NCBI RefSeq assembly: GCF_001541315.1
Contig: NZ_LMVK01000003.1
Span: 1-64,000 of the forward strand
DNA from: Agrobacterium tumefaciens str. B6
GTDB taxonomy: Bacteria; Pseudomonadota; Alphaproteobacteria; Rhizobiales; Rhizobiaceae
DNA: 64,000 bases
Reading direction: 5' to 3'
Shown: positions 1 through 7,828 of the stretch, one piece after another
How the letters are laid out: every line of letters begins with the position of its first letter
How positions within the stretch are numbered: the first letter of the stretch is position 1
The notes under the pieces: generated by a model
Databases searched by the model: none
Told to the model about the DNA's origin: nothing
The model's input: the letters and a program-made list of their open reading frames with translations, nothing else
Translations under genes and position numbers: made by a program

Positions 1-220
1 GATACATCGGCAGCAGCGAGGCGATACCGACATCGGCCTCTTTCAGCGCCTTCTTGAAGGACCGGATGCGCTCGGGAAAGACGCGCGGCGCCTTGAACCA
101 TTCGAGGAAATCGGCGCGCGGGCTGAGCTCGATCCAGTCGAAGCCGAGTTCCTTTACTTTGGCCGGGAGGGCTTCGAGGCTGCTAAAACGGTGCATGTGG
201 GGGTCGATGGCGATTTTCAT
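1..220 (-). CDS. Sugar phosphate isomerase/epimerase, N-terminal fragment
   Basis: Only the first 73 codons are in the window; the gene runs off the left edge. It opens MKIAIDPHMHRF and continues with LGFDWIELSPRADFLEWF. This is the pattern of xylose-isomerase-like TIM-barrel sugar isomerases/epimerases (IolE/IolI/Hyi type): a first beta strand followed by a 'LGFDxIEL' helix-strand unit. It starts 23 bp after the ABC transporter ATPase on the same strand, so it is probably the last gene of the sugar uptake operon and acts on the imported sugar or its product. The exact substrate cannot be read from this fragment. Confidence 0.7.
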   Translation of the reverse strand, partial: MKIAIDPHMHRFSSLEALPAKVKELGFDWIELSPRADFLEWFKAPRVFPERIRSFKKALKEADVGIASLLPMY

Positions 221-243
221 CGGTCTTGATCCTTCTCAATGTT

Positions 244-1062
244 TCAATTGGATGGCGGCGGCGGATGGTCGTCATGACCGGCCATGTAATTTTCCACCTC
301 TGCGCTTAGATCGGCGAGCGCTTCACCACCGGCCATCAGATCAGTGATTTCCTCGCGGGATTTCTCGCCCTTGCGGAAGTTGGCGGCGACCGCGCCACGG
401 ATGAGCACGGCGAAATGGTCGCCGACTGCGATTGCGTGGGTGACCTGATGGGTGATGAAGATCACCGCGACCCCCCGCTTGCGTGCTTCCAGCACGATGC
501 GCAGAACGTGGGACGCCTGTTTCACGCCCAGCGCTGCCGTCGGCTCGTCAAGGATGAGAACACGTGCGCCAAAATGCACCGCGCGGGCGATGGCGAGCGA
601 TTGCCGTTCGCCGCCGGAGAGCCCGCCGATCAGGCGGTCGCCGTCATCGATGCGGGTGATACCGAATTCCTGCACGGCCTTGACGGCGATTTCATTGGCT
701 TTCTTGCGGTCGTAAATCCGGAAGGGCCAGAAACCTTTGGTCGGTTCGGCGCCAACGAAGAAGGAGCGGCCGATGCTCATCAACGGAAAGGTTCCGCCGA
801 ACTGATGAACAGTGGAAATCCCCATGCGCTGTGCGTCGCGCGGCCCGTCGAAATTGATCGGCTTTCCATCCATCAACAATTCGCCTGAGCTGGGCTGGTA
901 TACGCCAGCCAGCGTCTTGATCAGCGTGGATTTTCCAGCGCCATTGTCTCCCAGCAGGCAGAGCACTTCGCCCGCCCGCACCTTCAGCGAGATATCGTGC
1001 AGAACATCGATGGGGCCGAAGGATTTATTGACACTCTTAAGTTCGAGAATGGGTGTCGTCAT
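244..1062 (-). CDS. Sugar ABC transporter ATP-binding protein (FrcA-like, single NBD)
   Basis: Cytoplasmic ATPase of a CUT2-type sugar importer, 272 aa. Visible motifs are Walker A GDNGAGKST (about residue 38), signature LSGGERQ, Walker B VLILDEPTAAL and the switch histidine in FITHQ. Most CUT2 importers (RbsA, XylG) use a double-length ATPase of about 500 aa. This protein carries one nucleotide-binding domain, as in the FrcA type of rhizobial fructose importers, so it should act as a homodimer. GAGGACG precedes the ATG. It lies 9 bp downstream of the permease stop and shares that operon. The C-terminus ends in a short His/Pro-rich tail. The substrate is inferred only as a monosaccharide. Confidence 0.88.
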   Translation of the reverse strand: MTTPILELKSVNKSFGPIDVLHDISLKVRAGEVLCLLGDNGAGKSTLIKTLAGVYQPSSGELLMDGKPINFDGPRDAQRMGISTVHQFGGTFPLMSIGRSFFVGAEPTKGFWPFRIYDRKKANEIAVKAVQEFGITRIDDGDRLIGGLSGGERQSLAIARAVHFGARVLILDEPTAALGVKQASHVLRIVLEARKRGVAVIFITHQVTHAIAVGDHFAVLIRGAVAANFRKGEKSREEITDLMAGGEALADLSAEVENYMAGHDDHPPPPSN

Positions 1063-1071
1063 CGTCCGTCC

Positions 1072-2076
1072 TCACTTCTTCTTCGGCGAATAGGTGAGCG
1101 CCATGACACGGAAAGTGTTGTTCATGAGCACGGCCAGGAGCAGCATGACGCCGATGATGAGGCTTGACCAGTTGCGGTCGAAGGCGGTGAAATAAATGCC
1201 CTGATTGACGATGGCGAAGGTGATGGTGCCGAGAAAAATGCCAATCACCGAACCGAAGCCGCCGGTCAGCAACACCCCGCCCACGACGACCGCGATGATG
1301 GAGTTGAAGATGAAGGTCATGCCCGCCGAGACTTGGGCGACATTGAACAATATGGCCTGACAGACGCCGACGAAGGAGGCGCTGACAGAGGAAAGGACGA
1401 AAAGCGTCACCGTCAACTTGTCGGTGGGAATGCCGGCGTTGCGAGCGCTCACGCGGTCGCCGCCCATGGCGAAGATCCAGTTTCCGAAGGGCGAATAATG
1501 GACATAGAAGACATAGATCGCCGTCAGCAGCAGCCACCAGATGATACTGACCTGAAAACTGCCGCCGATGAACTGTCCGAACAGGAATTTGGCGATTGGG
1601 CCGGATTGGGCCGGACTTAGCGCCACACTGGTCGTTCCAGTCAGCAGCACCGAAAAACCGAGGATCAGACCCTGCACGGCAAAGAGCGTGCCGAGCGTCA
1701 CGATCAAGGATGGCACCACGGTTCTTATGACCAGAAAGCCATTGATCAGCCCGACAAGTACACCAAGGCAAAGCGCGCCGATGATGCCGAGCCAGATCGG
1801 CATGCCGTAATAACCGGAGATAATGGCGACCGTCAGCGCGCCGGCCGGGATCATTGCGCCGATGGAAATATCCAGCTCGCCGGAAATCATCAGCAACCCG
1901 ACGGGAATGGCGACGATACCAAGATTGGCAGCGACATTCAGCCAGCTTGCGGCGCCGGCGGGTTTCAGAAATTCGATGCTGCCGAAGACAACAAAGAAGG
2001 CAAGAACAAAAACAAGGCCGAGAAAGGCGCCCGATTCCGGACGGCGCAAAAGGTCGCCCAACGAGAGATTTTTCAC
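1072..2076 (-). CDS. Sugar ABC transporter permease (CUT2/RbsC-FrcC family)
   Basis: Polytopic inner-membrane permease. It shows many hydrophobic segments, and the family hallmarks GELDISIGAMI (near residue 70) and VIGIFLGTITFAIVNQGI near the C-terminus, as in RbsC/FrcC. The frame is open to a TTG at 2100. I prefer the GTG at 2076 because GGAG lies about 8 bp upstream, giving a 334 aa protein starting VKNLSLGDLL; family members are about 330-350 aa. It sits between the ATPase and the periplasmic binding protein. A GC-rich hairpin separates it from the binding-protein gene and may lower its expression relative to that gene. Confidence 0.88.
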   Translation of the reverse strand: MKNLSLGDLLRRPESGAFLGLVFVLAFFVVFGSIEFLKPAGAASWLNVAANLGIVAIPVGLLMISGELDISIGAMIPAGALTVAIISGYYGMPIWLGIIGALCLGVLVGLINGFLVIRTVVPSLIVTLGTLFAVQGLILGFSVLLTGTTSVALSPAQSGPIAKFLFGQFIGGSFQVSIIWWLLLTAIYVFYVHYSPFGNWIFAMGGDRVSARNAGIPTDKLTVTLFVLSSVSASFVGVCQAILFNVAQVSAGMTFIFNSIIAVVVGGVLLTGGFGSVIGIFLGTITFAIVNQGIYFTAFDRNWSSLIIGVMLLLAVLMNNTFRVMALTYSPKKK

Positions 2077-2133
2077 GTCGTTCACTCCACTATTAGTCAA
2101 AGGTTTCGAGGCGGTGTCCTTTGCCCGTCAGGT

Positions 2134-2161
2134 CCCGATCCCCGGTACGGCGGGGGTCGGG
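2134..2161 (-). other. Intercistronic GC hairpin after sugar-binding-protein gene
   Basis: CCCGATCCCCG and CGGGGGTCGGG form an 11-bp stem with one imperfect pair and a 6-nt loop. It lies in the 104-bp gap between the binding-protein stop and the permease start. No U-tract follows on the minus strand, so it looks like an mRNA-stabilising or attenuating element rather than a full terminator. A similar hairpin follows the other binding-protein gene in this window (7798-7819). Confidence 0.55.
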
Positions 2162-2180
2162 GCAGGGCGTGTCTCACCGC

Positions 2181-3146
2181 TCAGCGCGCACCCTTGGCGA
2201 CGCCGGCAAGCGTGGCTTCGATGTTGGATTTGTCGACGATGCTCGGTCCGGTCAGCAGTGGGGCGGTCGGCAGATCGGTGCCGAAATCGATGGCCGAGGC
2301 CAGAAGCGTCACCGCCAGCAGCGATTGCAGGTAGGGCTGCTGGTCGATTGCGAAACCCTGCGTTCCGTCCTTGATCCGGTCGAGGCCGGACTGGTTGAGA
2401 TCGAAAGTGCCGAGCAGGGCGGTTTCGGTTTTGCCGGCCTGCATGACGCCGATGGCGGCCGAATCCGCGTCACCTGCCGAAATGGTAAGGACGCCGTCGA
2501 TCTTGCCGTCCTGAAGCAGCGTGGCCTTGATCGCTTCGGCGACGGCGGTGGCATCGCCGAAGCTGGTGGCGGGAAGCGGCAGCTGCTTGCCGGTGCCGCC
2601 GGCCTTGGTGATGCCGTCAAGGACCCCTTTGCATCGTGCTTCGAGATTGGCGGCGCCAGGAACGGTGTTGACACAGATAACGTTCTTTTTGCCCTGCCTG
2701 GCGAAATATTCGCCGCCGGCCACACCGGCCAGATATTCATCGGAGCCGACATAATTGATCGCGCCAAGTTCCCTGGCCTTCTCGTGCCCCCCGGCATTCA
2801 TGAGAATGACCTTGATGCCGGCATTGATGGCTTCCCGGATCGCTGGGTCCTCGCCTTCCGGAACCCAGTTCGGAATGACGAGGCCGTCGACCTTCTGACT
2901 GATGGCGGTCTGGATCAGCTGCACCACATCGGGTGCAAAGTTGTCGTAGGTTTGCAGGCGGAGATAGTTGACCTTGCCACCATTCGCCTCGACCACGAGG
3001 CGTGCGTCGTCGACACCTTTTTTGATGAGGTTCCAGAACGCATCGTCATTCTTGCCGCCGACAACGGCGATATTGGCCGCAAACGCACCGGATGCCATCA
3101 CAAGCGACGCAGCGCCCGCGACCAGAAATTTCCTGAAAAATGCCAT
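2181..3146 (-). CDS. Periplasmic sugar-binding protein of ABC transporter
   Basis: Periplasmic binding protein of the RbsB/Peripla_BP_4 class, 321 aa. The signal peptide is clear: MAFFRKF, a hydrophobic core, then a cleavage site near SGAFA-A. The mature protein begins NIAVVGGKNDDAFWN, the usual first strand and ligand loop of sugar-binding proteins. The open frame extends to an ATG six codons upstream. The ATG at 3146 is preferred because GGGAGGAAA sits directly in front and the signal peptide starts there. It is the first gene of the sugar operon, reading away from the divergent LacI regulator. The ligand is not predictable from sequence alone. Confidence 0.9.
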   Translation of the reverse strand: MAFFRKFLVAGAASLVMASGAFAANIAVVGGKNDDAFWNLIKKGVDDARLVVEANGGKVNYLRLQTYDNFAPDVVQLIQTAISQKVDGLVIPNWVPEGEDPAIREAINAGIKVILMNAGGHEKARELGAINYVGSDEYLAGVAGGEYFARQGKKNVICVNTVPGAANLEARCKGVLDGITKAGGTGKQLPLPATSFGDATAVAEAIKATLLQDGKIDGVLTISAGDADSAAIGVMQAGKTETALLGTFDLNQSGLDRIKDGTQGFAIDQQPYLQSLLAVTLLASAIDFGTDLPTAPLLTGPSIVDKSNIEATLAGVAKGAR

Positions 3147-3192
3147 TGTTTCCTCCCTGCCCATTCTCCCAACGGGCTCTCATGATGGGATG

Positions 3193-3237
3193 ATTTATAT
3201 CTTTCATTTTCATAAGAATGGAATTTATATTTCATTT
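3193..3237. promoter_or_regulatory. AT-rich direct repeats between sugar operon and lacI-type gene
   Basis: The 148-bp divergent intergenic region is strongly AT-rich against GC-rich flanks. ATTTATATCTTTCATTT (3193-3209) is repeated as ATTTATATTTCATTT (3223-3237) at a spacing of 30 bp, about three helical turns. These are plausible promoter or operator elements for the adjacent LacI-type regulator. No perfect LacI-style palindrome with a central CG was found. Confidence 0.35.
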
Positions 3238-3294
3238 AATGTTGCATTTCGTATCATTATATGTCATTCAGGAATGATAGGATTGTGAGGCGCC

Positions 3295-4335
3295 ATGAAC
3301 CGACCGACCATCACCGATCTTGCGAAGGCCGCGGGCGTCAGCATCTCCACGGTGAACCGGCTGCTGCACGGTTCGACCGCCGTGCGACAGGATACGATCG
3401 ACCAGATTCTCAAGGCGGCGGAGGAAATCGGTTTTTATGGTCTCGGCACCATCAAGGACCGTCGTCGCGAGGCTATGCCTCACCACAGGCTCGGCTTTCT
3501 GATGCAGCAATCCCACCGGCCGCTCTATCGGCTTTGGGCGGAAGGGATCATTGCCGCCGCACGCCAGCGGCCGGATAGCATTATCGAGCCGGACGTTGTT
3601 TTCGAGGACGATCTTTCGCCGGAGGCCGTCTCCGCCAATCTCCTGAAGATGGGGCAATCCTGCAGCGCAATCGCTGTGGTGACGGCCGACCACCCGCTTG
3701 TCAGCCAGGCGATCGACGAACTGCGGGGCAGGGGCGTTCCCGTGGTGACTTATGTGTCCGATCTGTCCGCGGCGAGCCGGGCGGGCTTTGTCGGGACCGA
3801 TAGCTGGAAACGCGGCCGCACGGCGGCGTGGTTCCTTAGCCAGACGGTGAAGGGCGAGGGAACGGTCGTGCCGCTGATTGGCAGCAATCGTTACCAGTGT
3901 CAGGATGTTTCTGATGCGAGTTTTCGCTCCTATATGCGGGAGAACACCCCCGAACTTCAGGTCGCGGAAACGCTGCTGACCCACGAGGAGCCGGAAAATG
4001 CCTATGTCATCGTTCGGGACATGATTGCTGCCGAACACGGGCTCAGGGGGATTTATGTCAATGGCGGCGGCATATCTGGTGTTCTGCGCGCACTTCGAGA
4101 ACTGCCTGTCGAGCGGCAGCGCGGCATAAAAATCATCTGTAACGATATCGGCCCGGAAACGCGCAAGGGCCTCAACGAAGGGCTGATCACCGCATCGCTG
4201 CCGCTTCCCCTCGACAGGATGCCGCAGCAGTTGATCGACGTAATGTTACGGCGCATCGAAAACGGTGGTTCGTCCTCCGTCGAACAGCGGATTGTGCCCT
4301 TCGAAATCCTGACACCCGAAAGCATCTGGACCTAG
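3295..4335 (+). CDS. LacI-family transcriptional regulator
   Basis: DNA-binding regulator of 346 aa. The N-terminal LacI helix-turn-helix is clear: TITDLAKAAGVSISTVNRLL followed by a hinge region with ILKAAEEIGF. A periplasmic-binding-protein-like effector domain follows (about residues 65-346), like that of the imported-sugar receptor. GTGAGG lies just upstream of the ATG. It is transcribed divergently from the sugar ABC operon, 148 bp away, which makes it the likely local repressor responding to the transported sugar. The effector is unknown. Confidence 0.9.
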   Translation: MNRPTITDLAKAAGVSISTVNRLLHGSTAVRQDTIDQILKAAEEIGFYGLGTIKDRRREAMPHHRLGFLMQQSHRPLYRLWAEGIIAAARQRPDSIIEPDVVFEDDLSPEAVSANLLKMGQSCSAIAVVTADHPLVSQAIDELRGRGVPVVTYVSDLSAASRAGFVGTDSWKRGRTAAWFLSQTVKGEGTVVPLIGSNRYQCQDVSDASFRSYMRENTPELQVAETLLTHEEPENAYVIVRDMIAAEHGLRGIYVNGGGISGVLRALRELPVERQRGIKIICNDIGPETRKGLNEGLITASLPLPLDRMPQQLIDVMLRRIENGGSSSVEQRIVPFEILTPESIWT

Positions 4336-4550
4336 CTCGGCATGCTCACCGGAATTTGAGGCTCATCCGGGCAAAATCGTCCACGGGCTTTCGGCAAAAG
4401 CGCACAGCATGATGACTGGACGGAGCGTCGCCTCGAGGCGGCTCCGCACCACGTCGCCAGCGCGATTGCGGAAACCGTTCTCATCGCCCACAAGACCGGC
4501 AGAGAGTAACCTCTTCCACATCCTGTTCAGCCAGATTTCTACCGCAGCAG

Positions 4551-6059
4551 TCAACCCGCGTCGGCGCGTATCCCTGCATGCGTGGTCTGCAGTATTTCCC
4601 GCGCAGCAGCCACCAAGTTGTTGAGCGGCCGGTCGTCACGGTAAAAGGGCACTGTCGTTCGGATACGCTGGTGGAGCGTATCGGTGCCGGGTGCACGGCC
4701 GGCTTTGTCTGGTTGCATGTCGTAAGCCTGCGCCGCGCTCATGATCTCGATCGCCAGAATGGTTTCCAGATTGCCGATAATCGAAAGTGTCTTGTCGGCA
4801 GCGGCGGTGGCATGAGTGAGTATGTCCTCCTGCAGAGCGGAGGTGATGCCGCCATCGAGGCTGGCGGGAACGGCAAGGCGGCGATTTTCTGCGGCAAGCG
4901 CTGCGGCCGTGTACTGGATGATCATGAAACCGGAACAGACACCGTCACTTTCTGCCAGAAAGGCAGGCAGCCCGCTGACAAGCGGGTTGACGAGCCGGTC
5001 GATACGGCGCTCGGAAATCGCGGCAAGTTCGGCTGCGGCCGTTGCCAGCCCATCCATGGCAAGCCCGAGTGCCGCGCCAACTGCATGGGCCTGGGAATGG
5101 ACCTCGGGCGCCTGCGGCGTGCCGGTGACAACAGGATTATCCGTGACGCTCGCAAGCTCGCGGTTCACGACGTCGGCGATCTGCGCGACGCTATCCCGAA
5201 CGGCGCCGTGCACCTGCGGCACGGCGCGCAGGCTGAGCGGATCCTGCGTGCGCGATCCGGCCGACCGGGCAAGAAGCGGGCTTCCGGCCAGGAGTTGGCG
5301 CAGGTTCGCGCCGACGGTCTGGATGCCGGGCGAGGCGCGTAGCGCAAGCGGCTCTGCGGCGAAGGGGTCCGCCTGTGCGCCAAGATTTTCATAGCTCATA
5401 GCAGCTGCCGCATCGGCCCAGTCGATAAGGGAAGTGGTGCGGGCAAGTGCGAGGCTGGCGAGACCGGTGGCGCAGGGTGTGCCGTTGACGAGACTCAGCC
5501 CTTCCTTTGCCTGCAGGACCATGGGTTCGAGGCCGAGCTTTTCCAGCCCTTGTCTGCCGCTGATCAATTCGCTCCCGTGGCGGGCCTCGCCCTCGCCGAT
5601 CAGCAGGAGGCCTATGGCCGCGGCATGGGTGAGGTAACCCACCGACCCCTTCGAGGGAATGACGGGAAGAATATCGCCATTCAGCAGGGCCAGCAGCGCT
5701 TCAACCGTTTTGACCTGCACGCCGGAGTAACCATGCGCGAAGTTGTTGATCTGGGCAGCCATGATGGCGCGCGTTTCTTCGCGCCCGAGCGGTTCTCCGA
5801 CGCCGCAGGAATGGCTGAGCAGGATGTTTCGGGAGAGGGCCTGCTGTTGCGGAATATCCACGATCACATCGCAGAGCGCACCGACACCCGTGTTGATGCC
5901 GTAACCGCGCACGCGTTTTTCGACGAGTGCATCAACGATGGCGCGGGCATCGGCAATACGCTGCCACGCCGCATCCGACAGGGAAAGCGTCGCACCCTTT
6001 GCGACAGCGGCGATCTCTTGCCAGGTAAGGGGACGATCGATGGTGATCGTATCAGCCAT
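4551..6059 (-). CDS. Histidine ammonia-lyase family protein lacking the MIO triad
   Basis: HutH/PAL-superfamily protein of 502 aa. The open frame begins further upstream, but the ATG at 6059 has GGGGAAG in front, matches family length, and overlaps the transporter ATPase stop by 8 bp. Conserved features include RGYGINTGVG (Tyr53), LVNGT, RTQDPLSLR, SVTDNPVV and PASLDGGITSALQED. The prosthetic-group segment, normally GSVGASGDLAPL, reads GSVGYLTHAAAIG: Tyr142-Leu143-Thr144 occupy the place of Ala-Ser-Gly. Those three residues normally cyclise to the electrophilic MIO cofactor of histidine and phenylalanine ammonia-lyases. The DNA is in frame, so this is not a frameshift. Ordinary MIO-dependent histidase activity is therefore doubtful; it may be a non-MIO enzyme or a binding/regulatory homologue. 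It is the last gene of a HutC-associated transporter operon. Confidence 0.85.
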   Translation of the reverse strand: MADTITIDRPLTWQEIAAVAKGATLSLSDAAWQRIADARAIVDALVEKRVRGYGINTGVGALCDVIVDIPQQQALSRNILLSHSCGVGEPLGREETRAIMAAQINNFAHGYSGVQVKTVEALLALLNGDILPVIPSKGSVGYLTHAAAIGLLLIGEGEARHGSELISGRQGLEKLGLEPMVLQAKEGLSLVNGTPCATGLASLALARTTSLIDWADAAAAMSYENLGAQADPFAAEPLALRASPGIQTVGANLRQLLAGSPLLARSAGSRTQDPLSLRAVPQVHGAVRDSVAQIADVVNRELASVTDNPVVTGTPQAPEVHSQAHAVGAALGLAMDGLATAAAELAAISERRIDRLVNPLVSGLPAFLAESDGVCSGFMIIQYTAAALAAENRRLAVPASLDGGITSALQEDILTHATAAADKTLSIIGNLETILAIEIMSAAQAYDMQPDKAGRAPGTDTLHQRIRTTVPFYRDDRPLNNLVAAAREILQTTHAGIRADAG

Positions 6060-6882
6060 GCTGGGCTTCCCCCGCACCTGCGCGGCGCTCCACGAAACGG
6101 GCGACATAGTCGTTTGCGGGGCTGTTGAGGATCTGGTCCGGCGTTCCCACCTGTACCAGTTTTCCATCCTTCAGGATCGCGATCTGCGCACCGATGCGGA
6201 GCGCCTCGTCAAGATCGTGGGTGATGAAGACGATGGTCTTGTGCAGGTTCTTTTCGAGCTGGAGCAACTGGTCCTGCATGTCGGCGCGGATCAGCGGGTC
6301 GAGCGCTGAAAAGGCCTCGTCCATCAGGATGACATCGGTATCGGCCGCCAGCGCGCGGGCGAGACCCACACGCTGTTTCATGCCGCCGGAAAGCTGGTGG
6401 GGAAACTTGTCCTCGTAGCCTGAAAGGCCGACAGTCTCGATCCACTTCATGCCGATGGGCCGTGCGTCGGCCTTGGTCAGCCCGCGCACGCGCTGGCCAT
6501 AAACGACGTTCTGCAAGACGGTGCGGTGCGGCATCAGGCCGAAATTCTGGAACACCATGCTGACGCGCCGGTTGCGGAAATCCCGCAGCTCCTTCGCCCT
6601 GAGGGCGAGAACATTGTCGTCTCCGACGAGAATCTCGCCGCTCGTCGGCTCGATAAGACGGTTGATGTGGCGCACCAGCGTCGACTTGCCGGAGCCGGAG
6701 AGGCCCATGATCACGAAAATGCGGCCGCCCGCTATATCGAGGCTGACATTGTCGAGGCCGACGCTGCATCCCGTCTTCGCCAGGATTTCGCTCTTTTCCG
6801 CGCCCTGCTGCGCCATGGCGAGCGCAGCCTTCCAGTTGCCGCCGAAAATCTTGGACACGTTACGGATATGGATATCAGTCAT
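6052..6882 (-). CDS. hutV: ABC transporter ATP-binding protein, HutV/ProV type
   Basis: Cytoplasmic ATPase, 276 aa, of the quaternary-amine/proline/histidine (ProV-OpuAA-HutV) family. Walker A is GLSGSGKST, the signature LSGGMKQRVG and Walker B VILMDEAFSALD. The characteristic ProV N-terminal region (ALAMAQQGAEKSEILAKTG) is present. It lacks the C-terminal CBS pair of ProV, which fits HutV-length proteins. The ATG at 6882 is chosen over an upstream one because it begins MTDIHIRNVSKIFG and overlaps the permease stop by 8 bp, suggesting translational coupling. The operon context (HutC-type regulator, histidase homologue) suggests histidine or a related imidazole/amine as substrate. The symbol is by family resemblance. 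Confidence 0.82.
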   Translation of the reverse strand: MTDIHIRNVSKIFGGNWKAALAMAQQGAEKSEILAKTGCSVGLDNVSLDIAGGRIFVIMGLSGSGKSTLVRHINRLIEPTSGEILVGDDNVLALRAKELRDFRNRRVSMVFQNFGLMPHRTVLQNVVYGQRVRGLTKADARPIGMKWIETVGLSGYEDKFPHQLSGGMKQRVGLARALAADTDVILMDEAFSALDPLIRADMQDQLLQLEKNLHKTIVFITHDLDEALRIGAQIAILKDGKLVQVGTPDQILNSPANDYVARFVERRAGAGEAQHG

Positions 6883-7732
6883 TGCCCATTTCCTTCCGGC
6901 TGGATCGGCCAAAACCCTGGGTGATACGATCGAGCACGATTGCGAGAATAACGATGCCGAGACCCGCTTCGAGGCCCTTACCGACATCAAGCGTCTGGAT
7001 GCCGTTCAGCACCTGTTCGCCAAGACCGCGCGCACCGATCATCGAGGCGACGACGACCATGGAAAGCGCCATCATGATCGTCTGGTTGAGACCGGCCATG
7101 ATCGTGGGTGTGGCAAGCGGCAATTCGACGCCGAAAAGGATCTGTCTCGGGCTGCCGCCAAAGGCGGTCGCCGCCTCCACCACTTCCCGGTCCACCTGCC
7201 GGATGCCGAGATCGGTCAGGCGGATCAACGGCGGCACGGCATAGACGATGGTGGCAAGTACGGCCGGGACTTTGCCGAGGCCGAACAGCATGATGGCGGG
7301 GATGAGATACACGAAGCTCGGCATGGTCTGCATGACATCGAGGATCGGCAGGGTGATACGCCGGGCCCATTCGCTTTTGGCAAGCAGGATACCCATTGGC
7401 ACGCCGATGACGATGGAGATGACGCTGGCAATCAGCATCAGCGCCAGCGTCTGCATCGTCAGGTCCCAGAGACCGAGCGCACCGACGATGAAAAGCATCA
7501 CCGCCACCATGATGACGAGCGAAATCTTTTTCGCCGCGAACCAGGCGAGCACCAGGAAGACCAGAAAAATGACCCACCACGGCAGACCGCGCAGCGCCCA
7601 TTCCACGAAGAGGATCGCCTGCAGGATCGTCTGTGAGATCGCCTTGAAAAGGTAGCCGTAGTTTACCACCAGCGAGCGCACGATCTCATTGATCGGGCCG
7701 CGGATGGAAATATGGAAAACTTCAGGAAACAT
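6875..7732 (-). CDS. hutW: ABC transporter permease, HutW/ProW type
   Basis: Inner-membrane permease of 285 aa with a BPD_transp_1 domain. Several membrane segments are visible, for example WWVIFLVFLVLAWFA and LMLIASVISIVIGVPMGILLA. The EAA-like loop VEAATAFGGSPRQILFGVELPLATP faces the ATPase. The start at 7732 (MFPEVFHIS) is chosen because GAGGA precedes it at normal distance and ten codons of the longer frame look unrelated. It overlaps the ATPase gene by 8 bp and lies 96 bp after the binding-protein gene, with a hairpin between them. It should form the membrane channel of this importer as a homodimer. Confidence 0.84.
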   Translation of the reverse strand: MFPEVFHISIRGPINEIVRSLVVNYGYLFKAISQTILQAILFVEWALRGLPWWVIFLVFLVLAWFAAKKISLVIMVAVMLFIVGALGLWDLTMQTLALMLIASVISIVIGVPMGILLAKSEWARRITLPILDVMQTMPSFVYLIPAIMLFGLGKVPAVLATIVYAVPPLIRLTDLGIRQVDREVVEAATAFGGSPRQILFGVELPLATPTIMAGLNQTIMMALSMVVVASMIGARGLGEQVLNGIQTLDVGKGLEAGLGIVILAIVLDRITQGFGRSSRKEMGND

Positions 7733-7797
7733 TGGTGTCGTCCTCGCGCCTGCCGACCCCATTTCCGGGAGGCCGGCCCCTGTCCTGACGGGAAAAT

Positions 7798-7819
7798 GCG
7801 CGCCGGAAGTCCGGCGCGC
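7798..7819 (-). other. Intercistronic GC hairpin after hutX-like gene
   Basis: GCGCGCCGG and CCGGCGCGC form a perfect 9-bp stem around a 4-nt loop. It starts about 10 bp after the binding-protein stop and lies before the permease. No T-run follows on the minus strand. This position is typical of stem-loops that stabilise upstream binding-protein mRNA or partly terminate, giving excess binding protein over membrane components. Confidence 0.6.
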
Positions 7820-7828
7820 CTGCGATGT

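Noticed and set aside
4363..4554. 63-codon minus-strand frame after the histidase homologue, TTG overlapping its stop
   Set aside because: No Shine-Dalgarno, no recognisable features; overlap with TTG alone is weak evidence.
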